DNA from: Gammaproteobacteria bacterium
GTDB lineage: Bacteria > Pseudomonadota > Gammaproteobacteria > Steroidobacterales > Woeseiaceae
NCBI GenBank assembly: GCA_029861535.1
Contig: JAOTZC010000015.1
Location: forward strand, 1 to 55,179
DNA: 55,179 nucleotides
Reading direction: 5' to 3'
The position numbers and the translations under genes were made by a program. Within the stretch, counting starts at the first letter, position 1, and each line of letters opens with the position of its first letter. The notes beneath the pieces are model-generated. The model was not told the origin of the DNA. It worked only from the letters and a program-made list of their open reading frames with translations, and did not search any database. This document shows, piece by piece, positions 54,396 through 55,179 of the stretch.

Positions 54396-55179
54396 ACAGA
54401 TACCCTGCCTGGCTAAACATTCTCGTTCTCACACTTTTGCTCGCGGGTATTCTGCTCGCATTGCCGAACATTTATGGCAGCGCGCCGGCCGTGCAGCTGG
54501 CCGGTAAGGATGGTGCAGATATATCGGAGACGCGCCTCGAAGAATTCGTACGGGTCATCGACAATGCCGGCGTTACGCCTGAGGCCGCCTACACAAAAGA
54601 TGGTCGTGCGGTCATTCGATTCAGCAGCAACAACGATCAAGTTGAAGCCAGTAAGCGCTTACGTGACAACTATGATCGTGAATTTGGTGTCGCCACAACC
54701 TTGGCGCCACGGCTGCCGGATTGGGTGCGTGGTCTCGGTCTAAACCCCATGAGTCTGGGCCTCGACCTTCGTGGCGGCGTATACGTGTTGCTCGAAGTTG
54801 ACATGGACACAGCGGTTAACAAACGCCTGGAACTCTATCAGGAAGATTTCGACGATCGTCTACGCGAGGCGCGAATTCGTCATCGTGTTGATCTCGTCGA
54901 TGGTGTCGTAACGATACGTCTGACCAGCGTCGAAGACCTGGAGACGGTGCGCACGATCGTGCGCAACGCCGACTCAGATATCATTATTACCGATGGCGCA
55001 GACGGCCGCTCGCTGCGTATTCGCATGACTGAGACGCAGGTTCAGGCGCGGCAGGATCTTGCTATCGAGCAAAACATTACGACGCTCAGAAACCGCGTCA
55101 ATGAACTCGGCGTGGCGGAGCCCATCGTGCAACGTCAAGGCGTCGATCGCATCGTCGTGCAGTTGCCGGGCGTTCAGGA
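54392..55179 (+). CDS. secD: Protein translocase subunit SecD (3' end outside window)
   Basis: The first 262 residues are present, then the window ends. It starts with one membrane segment (MNRYPAWLNILVLTLLLAGI to about residue 28), then the periplasmic P1 domain with the SecD signature MSLGLDLRGGVYVLLEVDMD (about 118-137) and, near the end of the window, ITTLRNRVNELGVAEPIVQR. SecD together with SecF uses the proton gradient to pull exported proteins into the periplasm. Remaining P1, five membrane segments and secF would follow beyond base 55179. Confidence 0.97.
   Translation, partial: MNRYPAWLNILVLTLLLAGILLALPNIYGSAPAVQLAGKDGADISETRLEEFVRVIDNAGVTPEAAYTKDGRAVIRFSSNNDQVEASKRLRDNYDREFGVATTLAPRLPDWVRGLGLNPMSLGLDLRGGVYVLLEVDMDTAVNKRLELYQEDFDDRLREARIRHRVDLVDGVVTIRLTSVEDLETVRTIVRNADSDIIITDGADGRSLRIRMTETQVQARQDLAIEQNITTLRNRVNELGVAEPIVQRQGVDRIVVQLPGVQ

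Overview
The window reads as a chromosomal segment of a heterotrophic, probably marine or sediment, gammaproteobacterium. The conserved blocks xerD-dsbC and queA-tgt-yajC-secD, an NAD-dependent glutamate dehydrogenase of the 180 kDa type, ETF-ubiquinone oxidoreductase and several acyl-CoA genes all fit that. A Woeseiaceae-like lineage is a guess from gene content only. Genes are tightly packed with many 1-16 bp overlaps. I see no phage, insertion sequence, CRISPR array or toxin-antitoxin pair. No gene-free stretch exceeds 300 bases; the longest are 43687-43956 (270 bases, holding a perfect inverted repeat) and 30730-30929 (200 bases, a divergent promoter region).

Layout. 2-2406: end of a phosphate permease and an MFS transporter. 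2433-12656: a polyamine utilisation region with two gamma-glutamylputrescine synthetases, an IclR regulator, an NhaC-type carrier, gamma-glutamyl-GABA hydrolase, an SpuC-type aminotransferase, agmatinase and gamma-glutamylputrescine oxidase. Together they would turn agmatine into putrescine and putrescine into GABA; the aldehyde dehydrogenase step (PuuC) is not in the window. 12730-14936: thioredoxin, XdhC and a TetR regulator. 15047-22746: a 1000-residue receiver/TonB hybrid protein, thrS, glnS and a SAM hydroxide adenosyltransferase.

22885-25221 holds two acyl-CoA dehydrogenases, probably one heteromeric enzyme. 25234-28089 is a molybdopterin operon (moaA-moaC-mobA-moaD-moaE), with a MocA-like transferase convergent to it. 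28773-34260 holds a MaoC-like protein, a cysteine synthase-glutaredoxin fusion, and a fatty-acid operon (acyl-CoA ligase, an SDR that has lost its catalytic residues, TesB). 34395-41942 on the minus strand runs zapE, marR, the NAD-glutamate dehydrogenase, gpmA and an internally deleted gamma-carbonic anhydrase. 42037-46716 has ETF-QO facing a plsC-thiolase-hydroxyacyl-CoA dehydrogenase operon, separated by a symmetrical terminator.

46858-55179 holds xerD, dsbC, a NUDIX hydrolase, tRNA-Leu(CAA), a three-gene ECF sigma / membrane protein / PDZ protein operon, and the queuosine and Sec genes up to a truncated secD at the window edge.

Most unusual items: the receiver-receiver-TonB hybrid (15047-18049); the 15-bp hairpin that buries the queA start codon; the dead SDR; the gamma-carbonic anhydrase missing its metal-binding middle; the cysteine synthase-glutaredoxin fusion; the sigma/PDZ operon; and a hairpin between Shine-Dalgarno and start codon in puuD.
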